Assembly (NCBI GenBank): GCA_964472545.1
Contig: CAYYNP010000022.1
Coordinates: forward strand, 1-58,260
Direction of reading: 5' to 3'
DNA: 58,260 nt
Source of the DNA: CAYYNP01 sp964472545
GTDB lineage: Bacteria > Planctomycetota > Planctomycetia > Pirellulales > Thermoguttaceae
The notes under the pieces: model-generated
Seen by the model: only the letters and a program-made list of their open reading frames with translations
What the model was told of the DNA's origin: nothing
Database searches by the model: none
Program-made: the position numbers and the translations under genes
Shown: piece after piece, positions 1 to 9,131 of the stretch
Layout of the letters: every line of letters begins with the position of its first letter
How positions within the stretch are numbered: position 1 is the stretch's first letter

Positions 1-448
1 GGTTATTCTGACAGGCGGTCACCCGCGATTGGCTGCGGCTGTTTTGGATGGCCGGCACGATCACCAGCGACGCGGCCAGCAGAAAACCGGCGGCGACGGC
101 CAGATCGAGCCATCGCATGCGGCCGGCCGGCTTCGGTGGCGCATCTGCCGGGCTCATGTATTTTCGCCGCGGAACTTCGGCGGCGGGCGACGCGGCGCGC
201 AACGCGGTTTCACGGCCCTCGCGGGCGGCCTCGAGCGCTACCAGGCGGCAGGTCATCTCGGCCAAACCTGGGGGAGGGTCGACGTCCCGTTCGACGGCGG
301 CCAACGGCCGCACCTGCTCGGCAAGTCGTTCCCATTGGACGCGGACCTGGGGATCTTCTTGCACGCGCGCCGCGACCGCATCATGTTCGGGGTCGTCCAG
401 CGCGCCGAGCAAGTGGCCGAGCAATTGCTCTTGCACGGAATCGGTCAT
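1..448 (-). CDS. Anti-sigma factor-like membrane protein (partial, runs off left edge)
   Basis: The start codon overlaps the stop of the sigma factor gene (shared bases 446-447), so the two are translationally coupled. The visible 149 residues begin MTDSVQEQLL, continue with a soluble helical region resembling planctomycete anti-sigma N-termini (no obvious zinc ligands), and reach a hydrophobic segment at about residues 111-131 (LDLAVAAGFLLAASLVIVPA). This is followed by NSRSQSRVTACQNN, a motif resembling the NSR...CxNN start of planctomycete DUF1559-type proteins. The C-terminal, probably extracytoplasmic, part lies outside the window. The coupling to the sigma gene and the single membrane span suggest it holds the sigma factor at the membrane. 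That role is inference from context; the open frame and the overlap are seen directly. Confidence 0.75.
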   Translation of the reverse strand, partial: MTDSVQEQLLGHLLGALDDPEHDAVAARVQEDPQVRVQWERLAEQVRPLAAVERDVDPPPGLAEMTCRLVALEAAREGRETALRAASPAAEVPRRKYMSPADAPPKPAGRMRWLDLAVAAGFLLAASLVIVPAIQNSRSQSRVTACQNN

Positions 449-1092
449 TTTGGAAGGTGGGCAGGGGTTAGCGTTTCGCTAAGCTTGTTGATGGCGGCGT
501 GAAGTCGGCTCTTGACGGTTCCGACGGGGATGTTCAGCACTTCGGCGGCCTCGCGATACTTCAGTCCTTGGAAGTAGACCAGCAAAACCACCTGGCGTGC
601 CTGTTCGGGGAGTTGGTCGAGCGCCTGGCGAACCTTCTCGCTACGTTCGCCGCTCTCGGCCCGTTCGACCGGGCCGGGCTCGGGGCTGTCGAGCAACTCG
701 ACCAATCCGCCGGACCCGTCTTCTGCGGCCCCGCCAAGCCGGCGGTCGAGGCTGACCATCCGGTGTCGCCGGTTCCGCCGCTGCATGTCGATCGCCTGGT
801 TCGTAGCGACCGTATACAGCCAAGGACGCACCTTCCGGCCGGGCTCGAACTGCTGACACTTCAAATGGACCTGCAGAAACGTCTGCTGGAACACGTCCTC
901 CGCCGTTTCGGCGTTGCCGAGGTAATGCCGCAGGTAGCCGAACAACTCCCTCTCGTAGCGATGCACCAATTCGTTAAACGCACCACGCCCCCCGCTAGAC
1001 CGGTACTCGAGGAGGAGTTCCTCGTCGGTCCATTGCTCCGCGGTTTCGCAGAGTGTTGCACTCGGGGGCATTTGTTCAATTGTGCCGTTCAT
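445..1092 (-). CDS. ECF-type RNA polymerase sigma factor
   Basis: This 215-residue protein has sigma-70 region 2 (ELVHRYERELFGYLRHYL through the DVFQQTFLQVH and RPWLYTVATNQAIDMQRR segments) and region 4 (LDQLPEQARQVVLL, then an HTH with VGTVKSRLHAA). There is no region 1 or 3, as in extracytoplasmic-function sigma factors. The frame stays open 66 codons further upstream, but that extension has no sigma-like sequence, so the ATG at 1092 (MNGTIEQ) was chosen; an ATG seven codons later is also possible. The next gene overlaps it and encodes an anti-sigma-like membrane protein. Family is clear; the target genes are unknown. Confidence 0.9.
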   Translation of the reverse strand: MNGTIEQMPPSATLCETAEQWTDEELLLEYRSSGGRGAFNELVHRYERELFGYLRHYLGNAETAEDVFQQTFLQVHLKCQQFEPGRKVRPWLYTVATNQAIDMQRRNRRHRMVSLDRRLGGAAEDGSGGLVELLDSPEPGPVERAESGERSEKVRQALDQLPEQARQVVLLVYFQGLKYREAAEVLNIPVGTVKSRLHAAINKLSETLTPAHLPK

Positions 1093-1544
1093 TTTCGATA
1101 CGCATCGTTGAGGCGAAGGGTTCGATCCCACCCAAAGAAAAACCGCATTTTCGGCCGCCGCAGGCGAGGCTCGGAGACCGCCTCGCCCGTCTTCTACCGC
1201 GTTGCACGACGAATTCGTGCGAATCCCACCTTCCAAGTGGAGAAAAGTGCTCCGAACGCCTTGACGTCCGATGGCCTTTTGGAAATGCAACTGCCGTGCC
1301 TAAACGGAATAAGCGGCACGAAAACATCGCGGGCGGCGGATGGCGTTTGGCCGTGAACACTTTGCACTGAAAGGAGTTAGGTAACTTCTGTAGGCTTTGG
1401 GACCACCGACCTCTGTAGCCGCAGTGCATCTGGCCCCTGTGAAGTTCTTTCAGAGATTTCATCCCTGAGTATCCCCGCCGCGGCGCTTCGGCAGCCGTAG
1501 CGGTTACCTAATCGTTAGGCTCTGCCAGAATGGCAGGGGGCCGC
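1093..1544. other. Intergenic region, no gene seen
   Basis: About 450 bases between bioF and the sigma gene, both on the minus strand. Open frames here are short and look like shadows. Two small palindromes just after the bioF stop (CCTAATCGTTAGG near 1508-1520 and CTGCCAGAATGGCAG at 1522-1536) could be a weak transcription end, but no T-run follows on the minus strand. A promoter for the sigma gene should lie here, but I cannot pick one out confidently. Confidence 0.5.
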
Positions 1545-2714
1545 TCATCGGGAAGACAGCGCCCGAAGCAACCCCGCGTTCATCTCATTCGTATGCCCAC
1601 TGGTCAGGCTGATACGCAGGCACGATTCGCCGTCGGGGACGGTGGGGGGGCGGATGGCGGGAACGAACAGGCCGTGGTCGAGCAGCGTGGCCGATAGCTC
1701 GACGGCCCGCCGGGGCTGGCCGACAAGAAGCGGGATGATCTGGCTGGCCGAGCGGCCGATGTTGTAGCCGGCAGCACGGAGTGCCTCGCGGAGACTTTCG
1801 GCTCGGGCGAGAAGCTGCCGGCGGCGCTGCGGTTCGTCGTGGACAATATCGAGCGCTGCAACGGCTGCTGCCGCGGCGGCCGGCGGCATGGCGGTGGAGA
1901 AGACGTAAGGCCGGGCGCGGTTGATCAGCCAATCGATCAACAGTTGGCTGCCGGCCGTGAAACCGCCGATCGAGCCCAGCGCTTTGCTGAGCGTGCCGAT
2001 GCGGACGTCGACCGCCTCTTCCACGCCGAGATGCTCCACCACGCCCCGCCCGTGCTCGCCGAAGACTCCCGTCGCGTGGGCTTCGTCGACCAAGAGCATG
2101 GCGTTGCGTCGTTGGGCAACGTCGGCCAGTTCGATCAGCGGGGCCAGATCGCCGTCGATACTGAACAGGGCGTCGGTGGCGATCAGCCGGCGTCGATAGC
2201 GGCCGGCTTTGGCAAGCAGTGCGTCAAGTCGCCGCCAGTCGGCGTGGGGATAGACGCGAACGTCCGCCCGAGAGAGCCGGCAGCCGTCCAGTAGGCTGGC
2301 GTGGTTCTTGCGGTCAGAGAAGACCACGTCGCCCGGGCCGACCAGTGCGGCGATGGTGCCCATGTTGGCGGCGAAGCCCGATGAGAATACGAGGGCGGCT
2401 TCGGTGCCCTCGAATTCCGCCAACCGCTGCTGCAAACGGAGGTGACTCGAAGAGAGTCCGGTCACCAGCGGGCTGGCACCGCTGCCGAATCCCTCGCACG
2501 GCACCGCCTCCGCTACCGCTGCTGCCAATCGCGGGTCGGCCGCGGCGGCCAGATAGTCGTTCGAGCCGAAGTTGATCAACTCCCGGTCGTCGATCACGAT
2601 CCTTGCGGCTTGAGCTCCTCTGCGTGGCCTCAATCGTCGCTGTAAGTCGGACTTCTCCAGACCCGCCAACTCGTCAGCGATCCATGCCAGTCGGTCGTCG
2701 GGTTGGTGGGGCAT
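1545..2714 (-). CDS. bioF: 8-amino-7-oxononanoate synthase (biotin synthesis)
   Basis: A PLP-dependent alpha-oxoamine synthase that condenses pimeloyl thioester with alanine in the first committed step of biotin ring assembly; cytoplasmic. The protein is 389 residues, normal for the family. Visible landmarks are NFGSNDYLA near the start, GSGASPLVTG, the SSGFAANMG region, VDEAHATGVFG (cofactor-binding Asp and His), and GTLSKALGSIGG with the Schiff-base lysine at about residue 244. The frame is open to a TTG at 2756, but the ATG at 2714 (MPHQPDD) is the usual family start. No other biotin genes are in the window. The related 2-amino-3-ketobutyrate CoA ligase is the main alternative; the motif set fits BioF better. 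Confidence 0.88.
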   Translation of the reverse strand: MPHQPDDRLAWIADELAGLEKSDLQRRLRPRRGAQAARIVIDDRELINFGSNDYLAAAADPRLAAAVAEAVPCEGFGSGASPLVTGLSSSHLRLQQRLAEFEGTEAALVFSSGFAANMGTIAALVGPGDVVFSDRKNHASLLDGCRLSRADVRVYPHADWRRLDALLAKAGRYRRRLIATDALFSIDGDLAPLIELADVAQRRNAMLLVDEAHATGVFGEHGRGVVEHLGVEEAVDVRIGTLSKALGSIGGFTAGSQLLIDWLINRARPYVFSTAMPPAAAAAAVAALDIVHDEPQRRRQLLARAESLREALRAAGYNIGRSASQIIPLLVGQPRRAVELSATLLDHGLFVPAIRPPTVPDGESCLRISLTSGHTNEMNAGLLRALSSR

Positions 2715-2954
2715 GCTTCTATGGGAAAGTGCGCCAACTGGCCGCAGAAACGCCAATCTGGGTGGGTTAAACTAGTCCATCGCGCGGTGCGCCGGCGTTG
2801 AGAAGTAGAATATCGGCCCCAAAATGTGTTTTTCCGTGAACCGCATCCGAAGTGGGAACGTAGTAAAAGTGCGATGACTGTGACGGCAGGCTGGCCCAGT
2901 CAACCATGAGTCTTGCCGGCTGCCACGGTCTGAGGCGCTTCGATACGCTGCCTT

Positions 2955-3000
2955 GCCGCCGGATGACCACTCTCTCCGATCATCCGGCGGCGTCTTTTTT
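2955..3000 (+). terminator. Intrinsic terminator-like hairpin on the plus strand
   Basis: A perfect 12-bp inverted repeat (GCCGCCGGATGA at 2955-2966, TCATCCGGCGGC at 2980-2991) is followed on the plus strand by GTCTTTTTTC. This has the form of a rho-independent terminator reading rightward, yet both flanking genes are on the minus strand. It could end an unannotated plus-strand transcript. On the minus strand the hairpin lacks a T-run, so it is a poor terminator for the gene at 3067-5274. The rest of the 350-base gap holds no convincing gene. Confidence 0.55.
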
Positions 3001-3066
3001 CTTGCAGGGCTTCTGGGAGTTTCCGGGGGACCGGAAATCCGCAGCTCGAAATGCCAGGGCCGGGCC

Positions 3067-5274
3067 TTACTGGCCTCCTGTATTCACGATGGCTTTGTAC
3101 TGGGCGGCCTGGATTCGATCGACCGTCTCCGGCGTGCAGTAGACCGCCAGCGGCCCGTTGAGTTGGGGATTGGAGAACGTGATCTGGTTATCGCCCGGGC
3201 TCCCGCCGCGAATCGTCCAGCGGATCTCGTGTTCGCCGGGGGCCAGGGGGACGTTGTAGGTCGTGTCTTTGATGCGATCGTCTCCAATAACGCCGAACTG
3301 GCAGCCATCGAGCGAGAAGGTCAAGACGCCTCTCGTCGACGAACCGCCGCGGTGGCGGATCAGCACGGTGGTTTGGGCAGTGACTTTCAGCACGCCCAGC
3401 ATCTCGATTTGGATCTTGTTTCCCGAGACGTTGTGCGCAGTAAGCGCAGGACGGACGGTGTTGTCGCGGGCGTAGGCGCCGGCCAAGCATCGCAGCACCA
3501 GACCCGCGTCGACACCGTCAACGTACATGCGCCCGATCAATCCGGGAACGGGGTCGCGGCGGGGGCCGGCCGTCGCCGTCTCCGCTTCCGCCTCGGCCTC
3601 GTCGACTTCGTCAAGGCGCTTCTGGACGCGCGCCCGCGCGAGCCCCGAGAGCCCCGCAACGGCCGGTCGGTACCATCGGGCCGATCGCGATTGGACCGTA
3701 CTCTTCTGGACCGCCGCAATGAGCGAGTCGGCCACGTCCCACCACCGGTCGCCGAGGGCGATTTGTTCGGCCGGGTCGCGAGGTTTCGCCCGATCCGCTT
3801 CTGCCAGGGCCTTCAGCGCCGCGTCGCTGCCCCGGGCCAAATGGCGCAGACCACGCGGCCAATCGCCCTTCTGGAAACAGAGGTACTCTCCCGCGGCCAG
3901 ATTGGCGTCGGGGTCGTCGGGCGATTGCTCCAGGGTCTCGAACGCCGGCCGATATTTCTCGAATAACCTGGCGGCCACACGTATCCGCTTAACCAAAGCA
4001 TCTTCCTGCTTGCGCATCTCGACGTCGCGGGCCTTCACCGCCAAGGCCAAGCAGACGCCGGCGAATTGATCCGCCGCGTCGAACTGCTCTTCCTCGAGGG
4101 CCAACGCCGCGAGATCGAACATTGCCTTGACCGCGGCCTGACGATCCTCATCGGTGCGCGCGGTGCGGCCAAGCTGCGCAGACGCCGTGCGGCGAAGGTG
4201 CCAGACATCGGTTTGGTAAGCCGCAGCCAAGGCCTTGATGGCCGCGCCGGCCGTCGTCACGTTGCCCGCCTCGGCCGAGAACCGCAACGCCTCGCCGAGC
4301 ATAACGAAGCGGGCCGTGGGATCTTCAGCCGCCTCTTTCGCTCGCACCAGCAGCATCTCGGCCAAAGGCAGCTTGCCCGCCGGTTGCTCGGCCTGAGTGT
4401 ATTCGCGAGAGAAGATCGACCGGATCTCCTGCGCCATTGTCTGCTGGACTTCCTCTGCTGGAACCGGCAACCGCTTTTCGCCAGGCTCCGGATTGGACGG
4501 CGGGGAATCGGGATCGGGCAGTGGATTGGGATCGGGGTCGGGCGGTGGACTGGAATTGGGCGGCGGCTCCGGATTGGAATCGATCGCCGGCGGTCCCGCG
4601 GGATCTTCCGGCGGATCGGGCAGAGGTGGCTGTGGAACTGCGATGTCGGTCGTGGCATCGGGACTGACCGGCAGAAGGACCGGATCCGCCGGCGGATCCG
4701 GCTCCGATTTGACAGTCGTAGCCGCATTGCGATCGGCGTCCGTTTCGGCAACTTGCGACTCGTCTCCGGCCCGAAACGCATACACCAGCGCAACCAGCAC
4801 GGCAACGCCAACGCCGCCGCATGTCACGGCGATCCATTGCTGCTGGGCAGACTTGCGCCGCCGGCGGTACATCGCCGCTTGCGAAACGCCTTCGGCAACC
4901 GGTGCCGGACCCTCGGTCGTGCCGGTTCCCGGCGGTGGGTTGGCCACGGGCATCGGCCGAGAAGTGGGACGCGGGGCCGGGTGCGCAATCTTCGCTTGCG
5001 GGGCCTGCAGCTTCCGGTCGTACTCTGATTTCTTCGCCGGGTCGAGCAGGACGAGCTTGGCGGCCGCCAGTCGGTTAAGCAACTTCTGCGACAAAGCTCC
5101 GTGTTCGCCCGACTGATATCGCCACACGTGGGCCGTCTGCCGATCGGCCGACGCCTCAATAACGTTCGGGGCGTCCTCCAACGGGGCGATGCCCAGCAGG
5201 CGATAATGGTCCGGCGGCTGGTCCTTTGGTTGAATGCCCAGCCAGTTATGGTACGGATCGAATGGCTCGGACAC
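3067..5274 (-). CDS. Planctomycete membrane protein: J-like N-terminal module, proline-rich linker, TPR-like region, C-terminal beta domain
   Basis: 735 residues from a GTG start (the pseudogene copy at 7779 also starts with GTG at the same place). Residues 1-90 form a compact module with PYHNWLGI, QPPDHYRLLGI and LLDPAKKSEYDRKL, resembling a J-domain but without an HPD triad. A basic patch (YRRRRK, about 136-141) precedes a single membrane span at about 147-167. Residues 185-270 are proline-rich, followed by an alpha-helical TPR-like stretch, and a C-terminal probable beta-sandwich beginning VPGLIGRMYVDGVDAG. This predicts a cytoplasmic N-terminus and a large extracytoplasmic part. A paralogue lies immediately upstream (5390-7779), and the N-terminal module recurs at 23977. 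No function can be assigned. Confidence 0.8.
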   Translation of the reverse strand: MSEPFDPYHNWLGIQPKDQPPDHYRLLGIAPLEDAPNVIEASADRQTAHVWRYQSGEHGALSQKLLNRLAAAKLVLLDPAKKSEYDRKLQAPQAKIAHPAPRPTSRPMPVANPPPGTGTTEGPAPVAEGVSQAAMYRRRRKSAQQQWIAVTCGGVGVAVLVALVYAFRAGDESQVAETDADRNAATTVKSEPDPPADPVLLPVSPDATTDIAVPQPPLPDPPEDPAGPPAIDSNPEPPPNSSPPPDPDPNPLPDPDSPPSNPEPGEKRLPVPAEEVQQTMAQEIRSIFSREYTQAEQPAGKLPLAEMLLVRAKEAAEDPTARFVMLGEALRFSAEAGNVTTAGAAIKALAAAYQTDVWHLRRTASAQLGRTARTDEDRQAAVKAMFDLAALALEEEQFDAADQFAGVCLALAVKARDVEMRKQEDALVKRIRVAARLFEKYRPAFETLEQSPDDPDANLAAGEYLCFQKGDWPRGLRHLARGSDAALKALAEADRAKPRDPAEQIALGDRWWDVADSLIAAVQKSTVQSRSARWYRPAVAGLSGLARARVQKRLDEVDEAEAEAETATAGPRRDPVPGLIGRMYVDGVDAGLVLRCLAGAYARDNTVRPALTAHNVSGNKIQIEMLGVLKVTAQTTVLIRHRGGSSTRGVLTFSLDGCQFGVIGDDRIKDTTYNVPLAPGEHEIRWTIRGGSPGDNQITFSNPQLNGPLAVYCTPETVDRIQAAQYKAIVNTGGQ

Positions 5275-5332
5275 GACCGGCCTCTTCGGCTCGATGAACG
5301 CGACGCGTAGCTCAAGGGACTTACGTCCCCGA

Positions 5333-5360
5333 ATTATACAGCCTTCTCAAGGCCACACAA
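5333..5360 (-). promoter_or_regulatory. Sigma-70-type promoter for the J-module gene at 5274
   Basis: On the minus strand TTGTGT (5355-5360) is separated by 16 bases from a perfect TATAAT (5333-5338), about 60 bases before the GTG start. The paralogous copy upstream has the matching TTGTGC-16-TATAAC in the same relative place (7839-7866), and both leaders share the string TACGCGTCGCGTTC. Conservation of spacing in the duplicate supports a real promoter. Confidence 0.65.
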
Positions 5361-5389
5361 GAAACGAAAAGGTCTGAAGGAGTCTTCGC

Positions 5390-7779
5390 TCACTTGCCAC
5401 CCAAGTTCACCAGGGCCTTGTACGGCGTGGCGCCAACGAGTTGGATGGTCTGTGGCATGCAGACGACCGACAGCGCCCTATCGTCGGAGGCGTTTTGAAG
5501 CACGAAACGGTTGTTGCCAAGAGAAATCCCTTCGATTACCCAACGAATCGTGTGCTCTCCCGGCTGAAGCGCCACTTCATACGTCCTGAAGGCCCCGCTA
5601 TCGTCGGCTGCGGATCCGAGTTGCTTGTCATCGACGAAGAAGTGTGACATGCCTCCCTTGGCCGAGCCTCCCGCGTGCTGTCCGATCACCGAAGCGGCGC
5701 CGAGTTTCTTGATGACCGGAACCAGCCGACCGCTTGAGCCGGCCCCATACGTCGGGGCTTGACGTACGCCGTTCCCATCAATGGGACCTGCAACACGGCC
5801 GTCAACTCGATGCGGATCGACTTCTCTGTGATGCCAATGTTCTGCCTCATCAGTTCCGTACGCACGCTGCGGTCGATGATCAGCGAACCGGCCGGAGTAC
5901 GAAGGACCAATCCAGTGTCGACGCCGTTGACCGTGGCACGGCCAATCAGTCCGGGAATGGGGCCGGTCGGCAGCGGCGGGCCGGGCCGCGTCGCCGGGTC
6001 GGAAGGATCGCTCGACCCGCTCGTGGCCCCGGCGATTTCGGCTACGCGCTTCTCCACTCGCAACTCGACAACCTTGTTGCGAGTCGCCAGCTTCTTCAGC
6101 GCGGGCAGGGCCTTTTCGTACCAGTAACCCGCCCGGCCTCGGGCGGCCTTCTGCTCGACCTTCAACTCGAGCGTGTCGGCCAGGTTCCACCATCGGTCAC
6201 CCACGTTCAACACGTCGAGCGCCCCGGTCGGCCGTGCCGAATCGTCTCTGGCCAGACTCTTAAGCGCCAGATCGCTACCCTTCGCCAGATGAGACAATCC
6301 TCGCGGCCAGTCACGTCTGACGAAGCAGAGGTAGCGCCCCACCGTCAGATTGGCGTCGGGGTCGTCGGGCCGTTGGCGCACGACCTCGAAGGCCCCGGCG
6401 CACTTCTCCCACATCCGCTTCGTCAAGCGGATTGAGGTCGCGAGCGACTCGGCCTGCTGGCGCGGATCGACCTTGGCCTGGACCGCGACGACCTTCAGGG
6501 CCAGTTGTCGGGCGTCGCCGACGAGTTGTTCGGCCTCGGCGAAGAGGTCGGCCTCGAGGGCTTCCGCGGCCAGGTCGAGCCCTTGTCGGACGACCGCCTG
6601 TCGTGTTTGGTCGTCGATGGTGGCCCGCTGGAGCCGCTCGAACGTCTCTTGCTGGAGTTGCAGGTGATCGACCCGATAACCGGCCGTAAGCATCTCGATT
6701 GCCTTGCCCGCGATGGTCAGCTCGCCGGATTCGCCTGCCAATCGAAGCGCTTCCGTGAGCATCACGAACCGGCCGGCCGGGTCGCTATTGGCCCCGTCGG
6801 CCAGTTCTAGCAAGTTCTCGACCAACGCCAACTTGTCATCCCGGTTATGGTCGGCCTTCCGATAATCCTCAGCGAGAATCGAACGCAGCGCCTCGAGATT
6901 CTCCTGCCGGACCGTTTCGGAGGGTGCCACGGCGGGAGCCGTGCTCGGTGGCGTCGGATCTTCGCCGGGCACGGTCTCCGGCGGCGGCGTTATCTCCTTC
7001 GGCGGTTTCTCCGGCGGCGGGGTGTCGTCGGGCGGCTGCGCCGGCGGCGGGTTGTCGTCCGGTGGTCTCTCCGGCGGCGGGGTGGTCTTTTCCGGCGTCA
7101 CCTCAATGGGCGTGGCTTTCGTGGCGAACGTGGTCTCGGTGGTCGACGTGCCGCGGGTGCGATCACTGCGTTTGGTCGTCGCGGAATCATCGTCTCGCCC
7201 CAAGACGGAGAGTAGGCCGATCAACACGATCAAACCGACGCCGACGCATCCACCGACCAACATCAGTTGCTGCTGCGAGGACTTACGGCGCCGACGGTAC
7301 GCGGACGCTTGATAGGACCTCGCACCGGGCGTGCCCGAACCGACGTTCTCGGAGACCGGTTGTGGCGCGGCAACCGGCTGTGGTGCGACAACTCGTTGCG
7401 GTGTTGCAGTCGGCGGCGAGGGATCGACCGGCAGTGGTGCTGCAACGGGGGTGGGTCGCTATTTTGGCGCGGCGGAAGCCGCCGCCTGCCGTTGCTCTGC
7501 GAGCCGCGCTTTAAGGTCGCGGTCGTAGGCGGCCTTCTTCGCCGAATCCAGCAACGTGATCTTGGCGACAGCCAGTTCGTTGAGCACCCGTTACGACAAG
7601 GCAGAGCGTTTGCCCGACGCATACGTCCGCACGTGGGGCATCTGCCGGTCGGCGGCGGCCTCGATCACGTTCGACTTGCCCTCGAACGGATCGATACCCA
7701 ACAGCCGGTAGTGGTTCGGCGGCTGGTCCTTCGGCGGAATGCCCGGCCAATTGTGGTACGGATCGAACGACTCGGACAC
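5390..7779 (-). pseudogene. Degraded tandem paralogue of the 3067-5274 gene (two nonsense codons and a frameshift)
   Basis: Read from a GTG at 7779, the product begins MSESFDPYHNWPGIPPKDQP and follows its neighbour closely, but the frame is broken three times. There is TAA at 7591-7593, where the intact gene has a Gln codon (LSQKLLN); TAG at 7459-7461; and a one-base loss near 5758, after which the homologous C-terminus (GEHTIRWVIEG through ALVNLGGK) continues in the next frame to 5390. The central part (7263-5686) is an open 525-codon frame with a membrane span (MLVGGCVGVGLIVLIGLL), a proline-rich linker and the TPR-like region. That piece could in principle still be made from its own ATG at 7263, but it would lack the J-like module and the true C-terminus. 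Sequencing error is possible for any one lesion; three together favour a pseudogene. Confidence 0.8.
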
Positions 7780-7838
7780 GACCGGCTCCCTTATCTCAAG
7801 GAACGCGACGCGTACGTCATGGGGAGGTCTTCCCCCGC

Positions 7839-7866
7839 GTTATACGGGCACACTGCGAGCGCACAA
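7839..7866 (-). promoter_or_regulatory. Promoter of the degraded J-module paralogue
   Basis: TTGTGC (7861-7866), a 16-base spacer and TATAAC (7839-7844) on the minus strand, about 60 bases before the GTG at 7779. It matches the promoter of the intact copy (5333-5360) in both boxes and in spacing, so the upstream region was duplicated along with the gene. Confidence 0.55.
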
Positions 7867-7925
7867 GCCCTTTTGCGTACGTGAGAGCGTACGCCGATTC
7901 AGGACATGTGCCCCTGTGCGCGGGG

Positions 7926-9089
7926 TTAGTTTGGGATCTCCACCCATTGCCCTTGCTTGGCACTGTCGAGCACCGCTTCGCAGACTTTTTGCGTTCGCAG
8001 GGCAGATCGCATGTCCGGCTGGAACGGCTTGCCGCCTTCGAGGCCGGCCAAGAAATCGGCGAAGCTGTTGGTGAAGGTGTGCTCGTAGCCGATTACGCAG
8101 CCGGGCACCCACCAGTTGCCCATGTAAGGGTGCTCGAAGTTGGTCACCAGGATGTCTTGCCAGCCGGTCAGGTGGTCTTCGGTCTTGGTGCCGCTGGGAT
8201 CCGCATAGCGGAAAAACTTCAGCATGTGGGCGTTCTCCAGGTCGAAGAACATCGCGCCGTGCTCACCGTTGATCTCCATCGAGCTGTAGTTCTTGCGGCC
8301 CCGGGCATAGCGCGTGCTCTCGAAGGTGCCGATCGAACCGTTCTCGAAGACGGCCAGGAACATACAGGCGTCGTCGATGTCGACCTTCTCGATGGCCCCC
8401 GTGTCGGCGTGCTTACGCTCCTTGATGAACGTCTCGGCGTGGGCCACGACTTTTTGGATCGGGCCGTTGAGCCACTCGGCAGAGTCGATCGAATGGGCCA
8501 GCAGGTCGCCGGTCACGCCGGAGCCGGCCACGCGGCTGTCGAGCCGCCACATCGCCATGCCGCCCTGGGGCACGTCGGCGCCGATGGTGTAGTCTTGGTT
8601 GTAGGTCGCCCGATAGTGGAAGGGACGTCCCACGCGGCCTTCGTCGATGATCTGCTTCATCAGCGCGATGGCCGGCACGCGGCGATAGTTGAACGAGACC
8701 ATGTTGGCCACGCCGGCCTTCTCCACCGCGGCGACCATCGCCTCGGCCTCGCCCACGTTCATCGCCAGCGGCTTTTCGCAGACGATGATTTTGCCGGCCT
8801 CGGCGGCGGCGATCACCACGTCGTGGTGCATGAAGTTCGGCACACAGACGTCGATTACGTCGATGTCGTCGCGCTCGACAATCTTACGCCAGTCGGTTTC
8901 GATCGACTCGTACTTCCAGCGGGCGGCAAAGGCCTCGAGCTTCTCGCGGTCTTCCTCGCGGCCGTAGCAGGCCTTCAAGACCGGCTGGTGTTCGCGCTGG
9001 AAGAAGTGGTTCACTTGCAGGTACGCGTTGGAGTGGGCTCGGCCCATGAAGCCGCAACCGAGGACGCCGACGTTCAGTGGTTTGGACAT
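7926..9089 (-). CDS. Gfo/Idh/MocA-family NAD(P)-dependent oxidoreductase
   Basis: 387 residues, typical for the family. An N-terminal Rossmann fold has the dinucleotide loop GCGFMG at residues 11-16 and the conserved EKP at 105-107 (VCEKPLAM), whose lysine is the usual catalytic/cofactor residue. The C-terminal half has the mixed alpha/beta substrate fold. The start is supported by AAGGAAC about 9 bases before the ATG at 9089. The family oxidises or epimerises sugars and inositols; the exact substrate cannot be read from sequence. It sits upstream of two sugar-isomerase-like TIM barrels and a cupin isomerase on the same strand, so a role in sugar or polyol breakdown is likely. Confidence 0.88.
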   Translation of the reverse strand: MSKPLNVGVLGCGFMGRAHSNAYLQVNHFFQREHQPVLKACYGREEDREKLEAFAARWKYESIETDWRKIVERDDIDVIDVCVPNFMHHDVVIAAAEAGKIIVCEKPLAMNVGEAEAMVAAVEKAGVANMVSFNYRRVPAIALMKQIIDEGRVGRPFHYRATYNQDYTIGADVPQGGMAMWRLDSRVAGSGVTGDLLAHSIDSAEWLNGPIQKVVAHAETFIKERKHADTGAIEKVDIDDACMFLAVFENGSIGTFESTRYARGRKNYSSMEINGEHGAMFFDLENAHMLKFFRYADPSGTKTEDHLTGWQDILVTNFEHPYMGNWWVPGCVIGYEHTFTNSFADFLAGLEGGKPFQPDMRSALRTQKVCEAVLDSAKQGQWVEIPN

Positions 9090-9131
9090 GGTCTGTAGTT
9101 CCTTTCCGGAAGATCTTGAATTGCTTGCGTG

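Noticed and set aside
1110..1140. GGTTCGATCCC string resembling a tRNA T-loop
   Set aside because: No matching acceptor, D or anticodon arms can be folded upstream, and the region before it is the sigma gene.
7459..7593. Stop-codon readthrough or recoding in the J-module paralogue
   Set aside because: The stops are TAA and TAG with no recoding signal seen, and a frameshift lies further downstream, so decay is simpler.
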